Origin: Candidatus Saccharimonadota bacterium
Lineage (GTDB): Bacteria; Patescibacteriota; Saccharimonadia; Saccharimonadales; Saccharimonadaceae
Direction of reading: 5' to 3'
Assembly (NCBI GenBank): GCA_027492255.1
Contig: JAPUFB010000004.1
Span: 1 to 64,000 of the forward strand
DNA: 64,000 nucleotides
Below are positions 49,789 through 56,522 of the stretch, piece after piece. The notes below the pieces were generated by a model that worked only from the letters and a program-made list of their open reading frames with translations, searched no databases and was not told where the DNA came from. Position numbers and translations under genes: made by a program. Within the stretch, counting starts at the first letter, position 1, and the number at the start of each line of letters is the position of its first letter.

Positions 49789-51366
49789 TCACAACATCCT
49801 CCCCAATCCTGCACTCACGAACAGCAAGGGGAGTTGGAGCGACTGGCCAGATACGACCGTCGCTTTGAAACCGTGCTGCTGCAGCTTGGCCTGCACCTGG
49901 TCAATCGCGTCATTGAGCGCCTTGTCATTTGTCGCTGTCAGCGCAATGAGTGGTATGTACTTGACTTGCCACGCACCGCTCTCAAACAGTTCACTGCGAC
50001 GCCTCTGACTCTCTTCACCCTGCTTTCGTACAGCTGGATCATCCAAGAATTGACGGTTGAAGATACCCTCGAGCAACGAACGCCCGATAGGAATACCCCA
50101 ACGCAAGAATGTTGATTCTTGCGCAACGTCGATCTTGACCATTGTATTAGACAGTGTCATCCAGACAGGACTCCGTCCGGCCTTACCACGCAGCTGCATG
50201 AGCTGCGGCCAGAAAGTATTGGGAACTTCCTGAGGCTGCTCTGTAATCTTGAGTACACAGAATGGTCGGTCATCCAGATATAGTCGAGTTCTGGTTGCTC
50301 GAATGGATGTCTCCGGCATGTAGTGCTTATCGCTTGCACCGGACTCGAACATATCATCGAATTCACCCGTATGGAACCTCTCGCGGTAGCGAGCAATTCC
50401 ACTCCCAACGTCCCAATGCTCGCGAATGTAGAGTGCGAGCTCGGTGGCGTCCAGAGTTTCAGGATTTCCAAAGCCCTGATCCGCTAGTAGACGTCTTGCA
50501 AGAGGCTCGATCGAAACGATCGGCTGCCGGTTAATCAGCTCTCGCTGTTGTTCGGGCGATCGCTTCGCATTTCTGCGGCTGTCAAGATCATCCTTGCGTC
50601 CGATCGTAACAACAAATGCCACAGTAACCTTGCGGGTGTTAATCGCGGTAACCCTTGCATTCTGAGATGCCACACGACGCAGATAGACCAGCTCTTGCCC
50701 ACGGGGTGTAGTTGTGTCTATCGTCCCACGGTACACCTCCTCTCGGAGGTTATTCTTGTAGGACTCGTGGATGTGATAGACGTCATGGCTACGACTCATA
50801 AACACCGTCGTAACCTTGACGGATAATCCGGATGAGACATTGAGCAGGTTTGCGGCAACTACACCCGCACGCGCAAGCTCTTGTTGCTGTTGTCCGGGGG
50901 TTGTTGACAGTAGGTTTCTGCCGTCACAATATATAACGAACGAATCCGTCATACGTGTTGGGTCATAGAAGAGACCGATAAGACCATCAGCCGTCTCGAT
51001 TTCGTCAAGACGATAGGCTAACGGCTCCTTAGAGCGCTTCTTTGCCTCTCGACGGTGTAGGAACGATGCTGAGGCATCGGGGTTGTACACCTCCCAAACC
51101 ACTCCACGTCTATTCCAGATACGGAGATCAGCTGGTAGTTGGCGAAAAAGTATCTCGTAGCAACGTCCCATTTCGAATGGATAGACACTCACAATTGCTA
51201 CCGAGATACCTACGACCATTAAAAGCGCCTGTTGATGGATTGCGTTTCCAAGCAGCCCAAAGCACGCCACGATCGAGACCATAACAACCCACTCCTTGAG
51301 ACCGAGTGGGAAAAAGCCTGAACGCTCAGTGGGATGAACCGGGATTCGCCGTCGTGGATCAGTCAT
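49789..51366 (-). CDS. PrgI/VirB4-N-like (SCO6880-type) secretion protein
   Basis: 525 residues. Residues ~10-60 contain two transmembrane helices in the PrgI/VirB3 style (GFFPLGLKEWVVMVSIVACFG; QALLMVVGISVAIVSVYPF). The following ~460 soluble residues look like the N-terminal domain of VirB4 and have no Walker motif. This architecture matches the actinobacterial SCO6880-type conjugation proteins. It would join the inner-membrane platform to the VirB4-C motor. ATG 51366 overlaps the preceding stop (ATGACTGA) and is preferred over the longer in-frame ORF from 51411. Confidence 0.72.
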   Translation of the reverse strand: MTDPRRRIPVHPTERSGFFPLGLKEWVVMVSIVACFGLLGNAIHQQALLMVVGISVAIVSVYPFEMGRCYEILFRQLPADLRIWNRRGVVWEVYNPDASASFLHRREAKKRSKEPLAYRLDEIETADGLIGLFYDPTRMTDSFVIYCDGRNLLSTTPGQQQQELARAGVVAANLLNVSSGLSVKVTTVFMSRSHDVYHIHESYKNNLREEVYRGTIDTTTPRGQELVYLRRVASQNARVTAINTRKVTVAFVVTIGRKDDLDSRRNAKRSPEQQRELINRQPIVSIEPLARRLLADQGFGNPETLDATELALYIREHWDVGSGIARYRERFHTGEFDDMFESGASDKHYMPETSIRATRTRLYLDDRPFCVLKITEQPQEVPNTFWPQLMQLRGKAGRSPVWMTLSNTMVKIDVAQESTFLRWGIPIGRSLLEGIFNRQFLDDPAVRKQGEESQRRRSELFESGAWQVKYIPLIALTATNDKALNDAIDQVQAKLQQHGFKATVVSGQSLQLPLLFVSAGLGRML

Positions 51367-52504
51367 TTTCGCCCGCATTCTGTCTTTCGACTCGACGAGT
51401 TGGAGTATCAAACTGGTTAGCGGCGATCTTCATCGCTAACGCAATCTCAGGATGACCGGCTGCAGCAACAACAGGAGCTGCGGCCGTCAACTTGTCAGAG
51501 ATTGGACTCGGACTAGACGGGCTGGCAGGGTTCAATGATGTATCATCCTTAGACTCTCCACGCTGAATAGCGTCAAGCGCCGTTGAAGGCACATCAGCTC
51601 CGCCATCCTGTTGACCATCTACCAAAGTAACTGGGTTGTCGATCGTCGCGTCAATATCTCCGTCCTCGATATCCGTCTTCGTCTTAACTGTGTTGTCGAC
51701 GTCAGTGTTGCCATGCTTCGGTGGGCTACTAGGACCACCACCTGAACCAGACCGGTTCTTGACAATGACATCTATGCCCACTGCCGCAATAATGATGGCT
51801 GGGACAATAAGCACAGCAGCTAACATCAGCAGAAAACCCCAACCGCTGGTCGGGATTCCGTTGTCATTGCCAGATTCGATAGACGCCCCGTATAGCCAGT
51901 AAAGCAACGGGTAGCCAAGGATCCCTGTCGTGATAACGGTGTAGAGACTAAACCGCATGAGACGCTGTCCGATGCCCTTGAGCCAGATCAGCGCGATTCC
52001 CACCAGTAGCAACGTGGATGCAATCCACAGTAGATAAGGTAGAAGAATGAGCTCTGCGTTGAGGATCGAACCGACAGCGCCATAGGCCATGATCGTGATA
52101 AACAGGGTTCCGATGAGTGGGGAGTCTCCAGTTCCAGCCGTAACTGGTGGAAGACCCTTAGCACCAACGAAATCAAGCACCACTGGCATGAATGACGGTA
52201 TCAGCTCAAAGAGCAACCATCCGATGACCGAGAATCCTGCGTTCAGCAGGATAACGACACCGAACACGTACAGAGCCTGTCGGGGGCTGTCAAGATTGAA
52301 CATCGTGAGGATAGGTAGCATTAGCACGAGGGCTATTGCTACACAAATCAGGATGCCGATGGCAAAACCACCAACATCATTGAACAGGTTCGCTACCCAG
52401 CTAGGCACAGCGAAAGAGCTCATGGGTGACTCAAGCATCGCACGAATCGACGCGTACAGCTTGTCGATTTCTTTTGCGAATTCCTCAATTCCGAAAATGT
52501 CCAT
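51359..52504 (-). CDS. TrbL/VirB6-like polytopic channel protein
   Basis: 381 residues. About six hydrophobic helices between residues ~45 and 250 (for example FAIGILICVAIALVLMLPILTMF, GVVILLNAGFSVIGWLLFELI, LLPYLLWIASTLLLVGIALIWL, FLLMLAAVLIVPAIIIAAVGI), then a ~130-residue low-complexity acidic/serine-proline tail. VirB6/TrbL proteins form the inner-membrane channel of type IV secretion; topology, size and neighbours fit. AGGAG precedes the start. It lies after the pilin gene, separated by a hairpin. Confidence 0.75.
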   Translation of the reverse strand: MDIFGIEEFAKEIDKLYASIRAMLESPMSSFAVPSWVANLFNDVGGFAIGILICVAIALVLMLPILTMFNLDSPRQALYVFGVVILLNAGFSVIGWLLFELIPSFMPVVLDFVGAKGLPPVTAGTGDSPLIGTLFITIMAYGAVGSILNAELILLPYLLWIASTLLLVGIALIWLKGIGQRLMRFSLYTVITTGILGYPLLYWLYGASIESGNDNGIPTSGWGFLLMLAAVLIVPAIIIAAVGIDVIVKNRSGSGGGPSSPPKHGNTDVDNTVKTKTDIEDGDIDATIDNPVTLVDGQQDGGADVPSTALDAIQRGESKDDTSLNPASPSSPSPISDKLTAAAPVVAAAGHPEIALAMKIAANQFDTPTRRVERQNAGEND

Positions 52505-52524
52505 TGGTCTCCTAGTCTTTGTTG

Positions 52525-52558
52525 TTTCTGTGGCGCGCCCGAGGACGCGCCACAGAAA
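52525..52558 (-). promoter_or_regulatory. strong hairpin between pilin and channel genes
   Basis: A perfect 13-bp GC-rich stem (52525-52537 with 52546-52558) directly after the pilin stop. It lacks a T run, so a 3'-end stabiliser or partial terminator is likely, which would raise pilin over the downstream proteins. Confidence 0.6.
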
Positions 52559-52562
52559 TCCC

Positions 52563-52910
52563 TCAACACACCCAGAAGGATGTGATGAGGGCGACGATCA
52601 CCGCGGCGAGGACAAAGAGCAACAGTGACATCGCGAACTTTGTCAGTACTTCCTTGCCCGCCTTGGTCCAGATGAGGATCGCGAGAGCCAAAGTGACCAC
52701 CGCCAGAAGAACAAGGGCGATACCCGTGATAATCGGGCCAACTGTCTCTACCAACCCCCAGAGGGAATTGAAGAACTTCTGAACCGCCGAGTTACTGCAG
52801 TTCGGCGTGTAGTCCGGGGGGGCGGACACCGCAAGCGGCGCCGTCATGAACATGATCAGCAGCGACAGGAAAGCCGTCTTCGTGACGACACCCGTCTTTC
52901 GGTTTGACAT
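52563..52910 (-). CDS. VirB2/TrbC-like pilin-like membrane protein
   Basis: 115 residues. A Sec signal peptide (about 1-30, cleavage after VSA) followed by a short polar segment with a Cys and two hydrophobic helices (GLVETVGPIITGIALVLLAVVTLALAILIW; KFAMSLLLFVLAAVIVALITSFWV). Signal peptide plus two helices at this size and position is the VirB2/TrbC major-pilin layout. It ends with a Cys. Followed by a strong hairpin, fitting a need for higher amounts than its neighbours. AAAGGAC is the ribosome-binding site. Confidence 0.75.
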   Translation of the reverse strand: MSNRKTGVVTKTAFLSLLIMFMTAPLAVSAPPDYTPNCSNSAVQKFFNSLWGLVETVGPIITGIALVLLAVVTLALAILIWTKAGKEVLTKFAMSLLLFVLAAVIVALITSFWVC

Positions 52911-52920
52911 TTCTGTCCTT

Positions 52921-54195
52921 TCAGATCTTGCCTGAAGAAGTCAGGCGGGGGGTTCCACTGGGGATATTGAGTGGAGGAACGTAGATTCTCTGAGAGACCG
53001 TAGCCTGCTCAAGCAGGTGTACCGCGATCTCCAGAATCGCCTGTAGCGTCTCTGGCGCAATCTTCCACAGATTGCACGGTTGCATGGACGCGATATACGG
53101 GTCATATGGCACTTCCATACCACGACCCTTCCAGGCGAAAGTATCCTCTTCGAACACGCTCTGAACCCGAGTTGAGCGGGTCAGGGTATCGAAGTTTGTT
53201 GGCTCCGACTGATCCGTGACACCCGACATAACGACAGTTGCTACTTGGGTCTTGCGAGCGATCGTCACTGCAGTGCCCGGCATGGGCTCAGCACTTGACT
53301 CTGGAAGTCCGATCAACTGTTTTCCAGTCGACAAGCCATTCATAGTCTTACTGAGAGTCCCTGCCGATTCGGGTACGGTTCGTGTCGCCACGAGGGTAAT
53401 CTGGTCGGCAGCCTGAGCTGCCAACACTGCTACACTGTGGCGTTCGATATTATCGTTCCCGAGATCAAGAATGAGAACCTGCGTCAGCGGATAGAGCATT
53501 CGCAGCATATTCAGAAAAGAACTGAACGTCTGCAGCTGATCATTTCCCGCTGCGCTATTGTCATCAATGACGCTCCCCGCATCCTCCGAGATAATCCCAA
53601 CTCCGTGGGGAGTCTTCGGGATCGACCTTGAAAGTTTACGGAACGTGTCGTAATCATACAGGTGCGAGATCAACCGGCTAACTGACAGTCGTTCGCTCTC
53701 GGGGATACCTGCTCGATCAGCCAAAGTTGACGTAGCCGTATTGGCTGTCGTCGGTGCAATGATGACAAAGCAACGCGTGAACTCGGCAATCACAGATGCG
53801 ATATACAAAGCAAGCGTCGTCTTGCCACCCTTCATGATGTTGCCAAAGGCCAGCACCGGCGCAACTCCGAGATTGATGAGCTGACGCAAGCGAGCAATGA
53901 GGTAAGCCTGACGCTGCCAAAACGCCTCACGTCGAAGAATTTCTTCCTCTTGACGATTCAGGCGAGGTACTCGGTTAGGAGGAACCACGCCATTATATCG
54001 ACGCATCAACATCCTGTATCGGAGTGCCGGCATTCCCTTAGTGGGAATGCGAGGCTGAACAGCCAAAGTATCCTGAGCCTCGCTCTTTGGGACACTGACT
54101 GGTGTACTTGGCGAAGTGACAGGCAACTGAGATGTACCAGAGTCTCTAGGCGGAACGGCACTGTAGCGCATTCCCGTGCTTGATGAGGCAGACAT
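52921..54195 (-). CDS. MinD/ParA-like (SIMIBI) ATPase heading the secretion operon
   Basis: 424 residues. A ~90-residue disordered P/S/T-rich and basic N-terminus, then a P-loop domain with the deviant Walker A KGGKTT (residues 122-127, GNIMKGGKTTLALYIA) typical of ParA/MinD proteins, a Walker B-like VLILDLGNDN and downstream switch regions. Related ATPases position pili, flagella or secretion machines at the pole (CpaE, FlhG, MinD types). ATG 54195 follows GGAAAGGTGG; the in-frame extension to 54291 lies within the promoter region. First gene of the operon. Confidence 0.82.
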   Translation of the reverse strand: MSASSSTGMRYSAVPPRDSGTSQLPVTSPSTPVSVPKSEAQDTLAVQPRIPTKGMPALRYRMLMRRYNGVVPPNRVPRLNRQEEEILRREAFWQRQAYLIARLRQLINLGVAPVLAFGNIMKGGKTTLALYIASVIAEFTRCFVIIAPTTANTATSTLADRAGIPESERLSVSRLISHLYDYDTFRKLSRSIPKTPHGVGIISEDAGSVIDDNSAAGNDQLQTFSSFLNMLRMLYPLTQVLILDLGNDNIERHSVAVLAAQAADQITLVATRTVPESAGTLSKTMNGLSTGKQLIGLPESSAEPMPGTAVTIARKTQVATVVMSGVTDQSEPTNFDTLTRSTRVQSVFEEDTFAWKGRGMEVPYDPYIASMQPCNLWKIAPETLQAILEIAVHLLEQATVSQRIYVPPLNIPSGTPRLTSSGKI

Positions 54196-54273
54196 TATCC
54201 GCACCACCTTTCCTTGTTTGGGGTGAGTAGGGGTGAAAAAGCTAAAAAATGTTGTGATGTGAAAGTACAAAGT

Positions 54274-54296
54274 ATTGTTTGATATAACCAAACAAT
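54274..54296. promoter_or_regulatory. palindromic operator-like site upstream of the secretion operon
   Basis: ATTGTTTG (54274-54281), 7-nt spacer, CAAACAAT (54289-54296): a perfect 8-bp inverted repeat with the spacing of a dimeric repressor site, ~80 nt before the operon start and overlapping possible -35/-10 positions (reverse-strand TTGGTT-18-TACTTT). Confidence 0.5.
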
Positions 54297-54528
54297 CCGG
54301 ATTATTCTCCGGTAATCACCTTGATAATCAAAAATCAGAGCAAATATCGGAGAGTAAGAGTAGAGGTTCTCATAATAATGTTTCGCTCTTTTTCTTTTAG
54401 TTACTATAATATAACTACTTTTTTGCCAATAAATCAACCTTTCAATTTTGGCGTTTTTATACTCTCGTACTACTTATTAATTACATCAAAACTGACACTC
54501 AGATGTCGTTTTTTGTCACAGAATTCTA
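54297..54528. other. AT-rich intergenic region between secretion operon and rplK
   Basis: No coding sequence. Contains an imperfect palindrome around 54323-54333 (TTGAT-A-ATCAA), a long-range TCTCCG/CGGAGA inverted repeat (54308-54356) and a forward promoter-like pair (TTCGCT 54382-54387, 17 nt, TATAAT 54405-54410) followed within 15 nt by a GCCAA/TTGGC hairpin and T run (54425-54458), which could produce a very short RNA. Confidence 0.35.
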
Positions 54529-54558
54529 TAGACATTTAGTCATCGAAGATGCTATAAT
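54529..54558 (+). promoter_or_regulatory. promoter of rplK
   Basis: TAGACA (54529-54534), 18-nt spacer, TGC-TATAAT with the -10 at 54553-54558. Confidence 0.75.
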
Positions 54559-54573
54559 ATATCACCGTTACGC

Positions 54574-54603
54574 ACTAAATATCGCTTCAACAAAATATTT
54601 AGT
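54574..54603 (+). promoter_or_regulatory. leader hairpin of rplK
   Basis: ACTAAATAT (54574-54582) pairs perfectly with ATATTTAGT (54595-54603), 30 nt before the rplK start. AT-rich; role unknown. Confidence 0.45.
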
Positions 54604-54637
54604 ATTGATCTAAAGGGATTATATCCAAGGAAACGTT

Positions 54638-55063
54638 ATGGCTAAAAAAATTATCGGTAATCTTAAGCTTCGTGTACCAGGTGGCCGCGCCACTGCAGGT
54701 CCTCCAGTAGGCTCAACATTAGGCCAATGGGGACTTAATATGATGGATTTCATCAATCCATTCAATGAAGCAACTAAAGAATATAACGGCAAAGATGTGA
54801 TCGTTCATATCCAGGTCTTTGAAGACCGAACCTTTACATGGAACTGTCTTGGACGTCCTGTTGATGAATTGATCATGGAAAAAACTGGCATCAAAAAAGG
54901 GTCAGGAAAACCTCACTCTGATAAGGTTGGTAAGATTACTCGTGCCCAACTCGAGGAAATCGCCAATGAAAAGATGACGCTACTCAACGCAAACGATCTT
55001 GAAGCAGCAGTAAAAGTTATCGCCGGCACTGCCCGTTCAATGGGCGTTACTGTCGAAAAATAA
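54638..55063 (+). CDS. rplK: 50S ribosomal protein L11
   Basis: Ribosomal protein uL11, 141 residues, base of the L7/L12 stalk (GTPase-associated region). KLRVPGGRATAGPPVGSTLGQWGLNMMDF and the C-terminal rRNA-binding part GKPHSDKVGKITRAQLEEIA…VIAGTARSMGVTV are diagnostic. AAGGAAAC is the ribosome-binding site. It is a single-gene transcript here, with own promoter and terminator; the usual neighbours nusG and rplA are 9 kb upstream and 2.6 kb downstream. Confidence 0.96.
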   Translation: MAKKIIGNLKLRVPGGRATAGPPVGSTLGQWGLNMMDFINPFNEATKEYNGKDVIVHIQVFEDRTFTWNCLGRPVDELIMEKTGIKKGSGKPHSDKVGKITRAQLEEIANEKMTLLNANDLEAAVKVIAGTARSMGVTVEK

Positions 55064-55073
55064 TACTTTTTTC

Positions 55074-55107
55074 AAAAATACCGCTCCAAACGGGGCGGTA
55101 TTTTTTT
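55074..55107 (+). terminator. intrinsic terminator of rplK
   Basis: AAAAATACCGC (55074-55084) pairs with GCGGTATTTTT (55095-55105), followed by more T. Confidence 0.88.
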
Positions 55108-55114
55108 GAGGTTA

Positions 55115-55123
55115 TGGTACTAT
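55115..55123 (+). promoter_or_regulatory. extended -10 promoter of the tsaC gene (leaderless)
   Basis: TGG-TACTAT (55115-55123), 7 nt before ATG 55131. It overlaps the first of two in-frame ATGs (55122), so the second is preferred. Confidence 0.5.
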
Positions 55124-55130
55124 GGGACGC

Positions 55131-55667
55131 ATGTTTACGAGTAACCTTGCGGCAAAAACACTTCAAAACGGCGGTGTTGTTGTGATAAGAACAGATACAC
55201 TGTATGGTATTTTGGCGTGTACCGAGAATAAAGAGGCAGTCGAAAAAGTATATTCGCTCAAACAACGCGATCCTCAGAAAGAATGTATTGTTCTTATCGC
55301 TACTGCACATGACGCGCCGAGCCACCACGCAATGCTTGAAACATACTCAGCACACGCTGTCCAACCGACAACCGTCATTATACCTGCAACTACTGAGCCA
55401 AGCTGGGTCACGCGCGGCGGTAATACGGTTGCCTACCGAGTGATCTCAGAGGGAGCGTTGCATGAAATTCTTACTATGACAGGGCCATTAATTGCTCCTA
55501 GTGCGAACCCCGAGAGTCTCCCGCCTGCAGCAACCATAGAGCAAGCTCAACAGTATTTCGGTGATCAGGTGGATCTTTATGTTGACGGCGGAGAAGTACC
55601 GGCAATCGTCCATGCGTCGCAAATTATTCATATAAAGCCTAATGGCGACATCGAACATATTCGCTAA
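55131..55667 (+). CDS. tsaC: Sua5/YciO/YrdC-family L-threonylcarbamoyladenylate synthase
   Basis: 178 residues. Makes threonylcarbamoyl-AMP from Thr, bicarbonate and ATP for the t6A37 modification of ANN-decoding tRNAs. Family signatures: GGVVVIRTDTLYGILA, KQRDPQKECIVLIA, a GNTVAYRV strand and PLIAPSANPESLPP (the SAN motif). Short single-domain form without the Sua5 C-terminal domain. I start at ATG 55131; ATG 55122 would fall in the -10 element. Confidence 0.9.
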   Translation: MFTSNLAAKTLQNGGVVVIRTDTLYGILACTENKEAVEKVYSLKQRDPQKECIVLIATAHDAPSHHAMLETYSAHAVQPTTVIIPATTEPSWVTRGGNTVAYRVISEGALHEILTMTGPLIAPSANPESLPPAATIEQAQQYFGDQVDLYVDGGEVPAIVHASQIIHIKPNGDIEHIR

Positions 55668-55691
55668 TGCCATTGTTTTTTAAATAAAAGA

Positions 55692-55716
55692 AGGGGTCGA
55701 GCGATGCTCGACCCTT
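55692..55716. terminator. bidirectional terminator between tsaC and the small membrane-peptide operon
   Basis: AGGGGTCGAGC (55692-55702) pairs with GCTCGACCCTT (55706-55716). An additional hairpin GCGTCC/GGACGC lies at 55723-55739. Confidence 0.8.
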
Positions 55717-55743
55717 GTTTGCGTCCTGGCTGGACGCACCCAA

Positions 55744-55860
55744 TCAACCCTTCTTCTTTTTCACCCAAGTTGTGACCTGGATGACGACCATACCGAGTGC
55801 AAGAGTACAGATCATGATGACCTGCACCCAGTTCACCCAGGTGAATGGAAGCGGATCCAT
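55744..55860 (-). CDS. 38-residue single-pass membrane peptide
   Basis: Very short ORF: MDPLPFTWVNW, then one hydrophobic helix (VQVIMICTLALGMVVIQVTTWV) and a KKKKG end, a clear positive-inside single-pass layout. AAAGGAG stands 7 nt before the ATG. It follows the 41-residue peptide gene by 20 nt, within a three-gene operon ended by a hairpin. Unknown function; shape is like small regulatory membrane peptides or secretion accessory subunits. Confidence 0.7.
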   Translation of the reverse strand: MDPLPFTWVNWVQVIMICTLALGMVVIQVTTWVKKKKG

Positions 55861-55880
55861 GACTGATCTCCTTTCGGATC

Positions 55881-56006
55881 TTAGGGAGTCTTGTCACCGG
55901 AATCATCGAGCGAGAGCTTCTGAGTCGGCTCGCAGCCGATCACAACTCCGACGATGACTACTACTATGACGATGACACCGGCGACTACATACATCCAGTT
56001 CATCAT
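55881..56006 (-). CDS. 41-residue membrane peptide
   Basis: Begins MMNWMYVVAG, followed by a very hydrophobic valine/isoleucine helix (VIVIVVVIVGVVIG), a Cys and an acidic hydrophilic tail of 16 residues. ATG 56006 overlaps the stop of the 82-residue gene (ATGA), with AAGGTGG upstream, so it is translationally coupled. Unknown function. Tight operon packing, Shine-Dalgarno and clean topology argue that it is real. Confidence 0.7.
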   Translation of the reverse strand: MMNWMYVVAGVIVIVVVIVGVVIGCEPTQKLSLDDSGDKTP

Positions 56007-56251
56007 GCTACCACCTTGCGGGAAGTAACTTCGAACAGGATCTTAATGATGATGATGCTCAGAACCACCCAGATGCCGAGACCAACTGCGAAGTCGATCA
56101 GGGTGTTCGGGATAGCAATGATTGCCACCAGTGCCGTGACAGCAGCGAGCACACGGACCAGATTGCGTCGTCGTCCATCAGCGATCACGAAGATCAGCGT
56201 CAGGGAAGTCAACGCAACACCGAGCCAGAGCGCATCGAATGTTTCAAGCAT
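56003..56251 (-). CDS. 82-residue membrane protein, first gene of a small-peptide operon
   Basis: Not recognised. Three hydrophobic segments (ALWLGVALTSLTLIFVI; LVRVLAAVTALVAIIAI; FAVGLGIWVVLSIIIIKILF) with a basic loop GRRRN between the first two. ATG 56251 has AAGGAG 8 nt upstream; the in-frame extension to 56344 lies in the leader. It has a near-perfect consensus promoter and a ~100-nt leader containing a CCGGC/GCCGG hairpin, suggesting high expression. Perhaps related to the secretion operon by style. Confidence 0.75.
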   Translation of the reverse strand: MLETFDALWLGVALTSLTLIFVIADGRRRNLVRVLAAVTALVAIIAIPNTLIDFAVGLGIWVVLSIIIIKILFEVTSRKVVA

Positions 56252-56358
56252 GAGATTTCTCCTTGTACCTTGGGGAAGGACCGGCAAACGCCGGAAGGAA
56301 GGGTTAAAAGGTGACGAGTTGCGTTTTCTTCGTGAGAATAGCAACTGTCTAATATTCT

Positions 56359-56387
56359 ATTATAGCACTAGCATAATGTTTTGTCAA
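56359..56387 (-). promoter_or_regulatory. near-perfect consensus promoter of the small-peptide operon
   Basis: Reverse-strand TTGACA (56382-56387), 17-nt spacer, TGC-TATAAT with the -10 at 56359-56364: all 12 consensus positions plus an extended -10. Confidence 0.85.
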
Positions 56388-56424
56388 TAATCATAGTATT
56401 CATAGTGATAGTCAGTGAAGAATT

Positions 56425-56453
56425 TTGCTTTCTAGCATAAGACATTATATAGT
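56425..56453 (+). promoter_or_regulatory. promoter of the 56523 gene
   Basis: TTGCTT (56425-56430), 17-nt spacer, TATAGT (56448-56453). The leader of about 63 nt includes the palindrome CACGCGTG. Confidence 0.55.
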
Positions 56454-56522
56454 AGATACATTGGTCTGTCGCACACGCGTGACGGGCTTAAAAGGACCTA
56501 CTAGTACACTTGGGAGTCGCTC

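Noticed and set aside
35460-54195. Alternative genetic code (UGA as glycine, as in some CPR groups)
   Set aside because: TGA ends many full-length genes here (for example GH57 overlap ATGA, secretion genes), and no gene needs in-frame TGA read-through.
54195-54291. Longer start for the MinD/ParA-like gene at 54291
   Set aside because: The extra 32 residues come from promoter and operator-like DNA; GGAAAGGTGG stands directly before ATG 54195.
55664-55906. 80-residue reverse-strand ORF over the small-peptide genes
   Set aside because: It has no Shine-Dalgarno and overlaps two better-supported membrane-peptide ORFs and the terminator in another frame.
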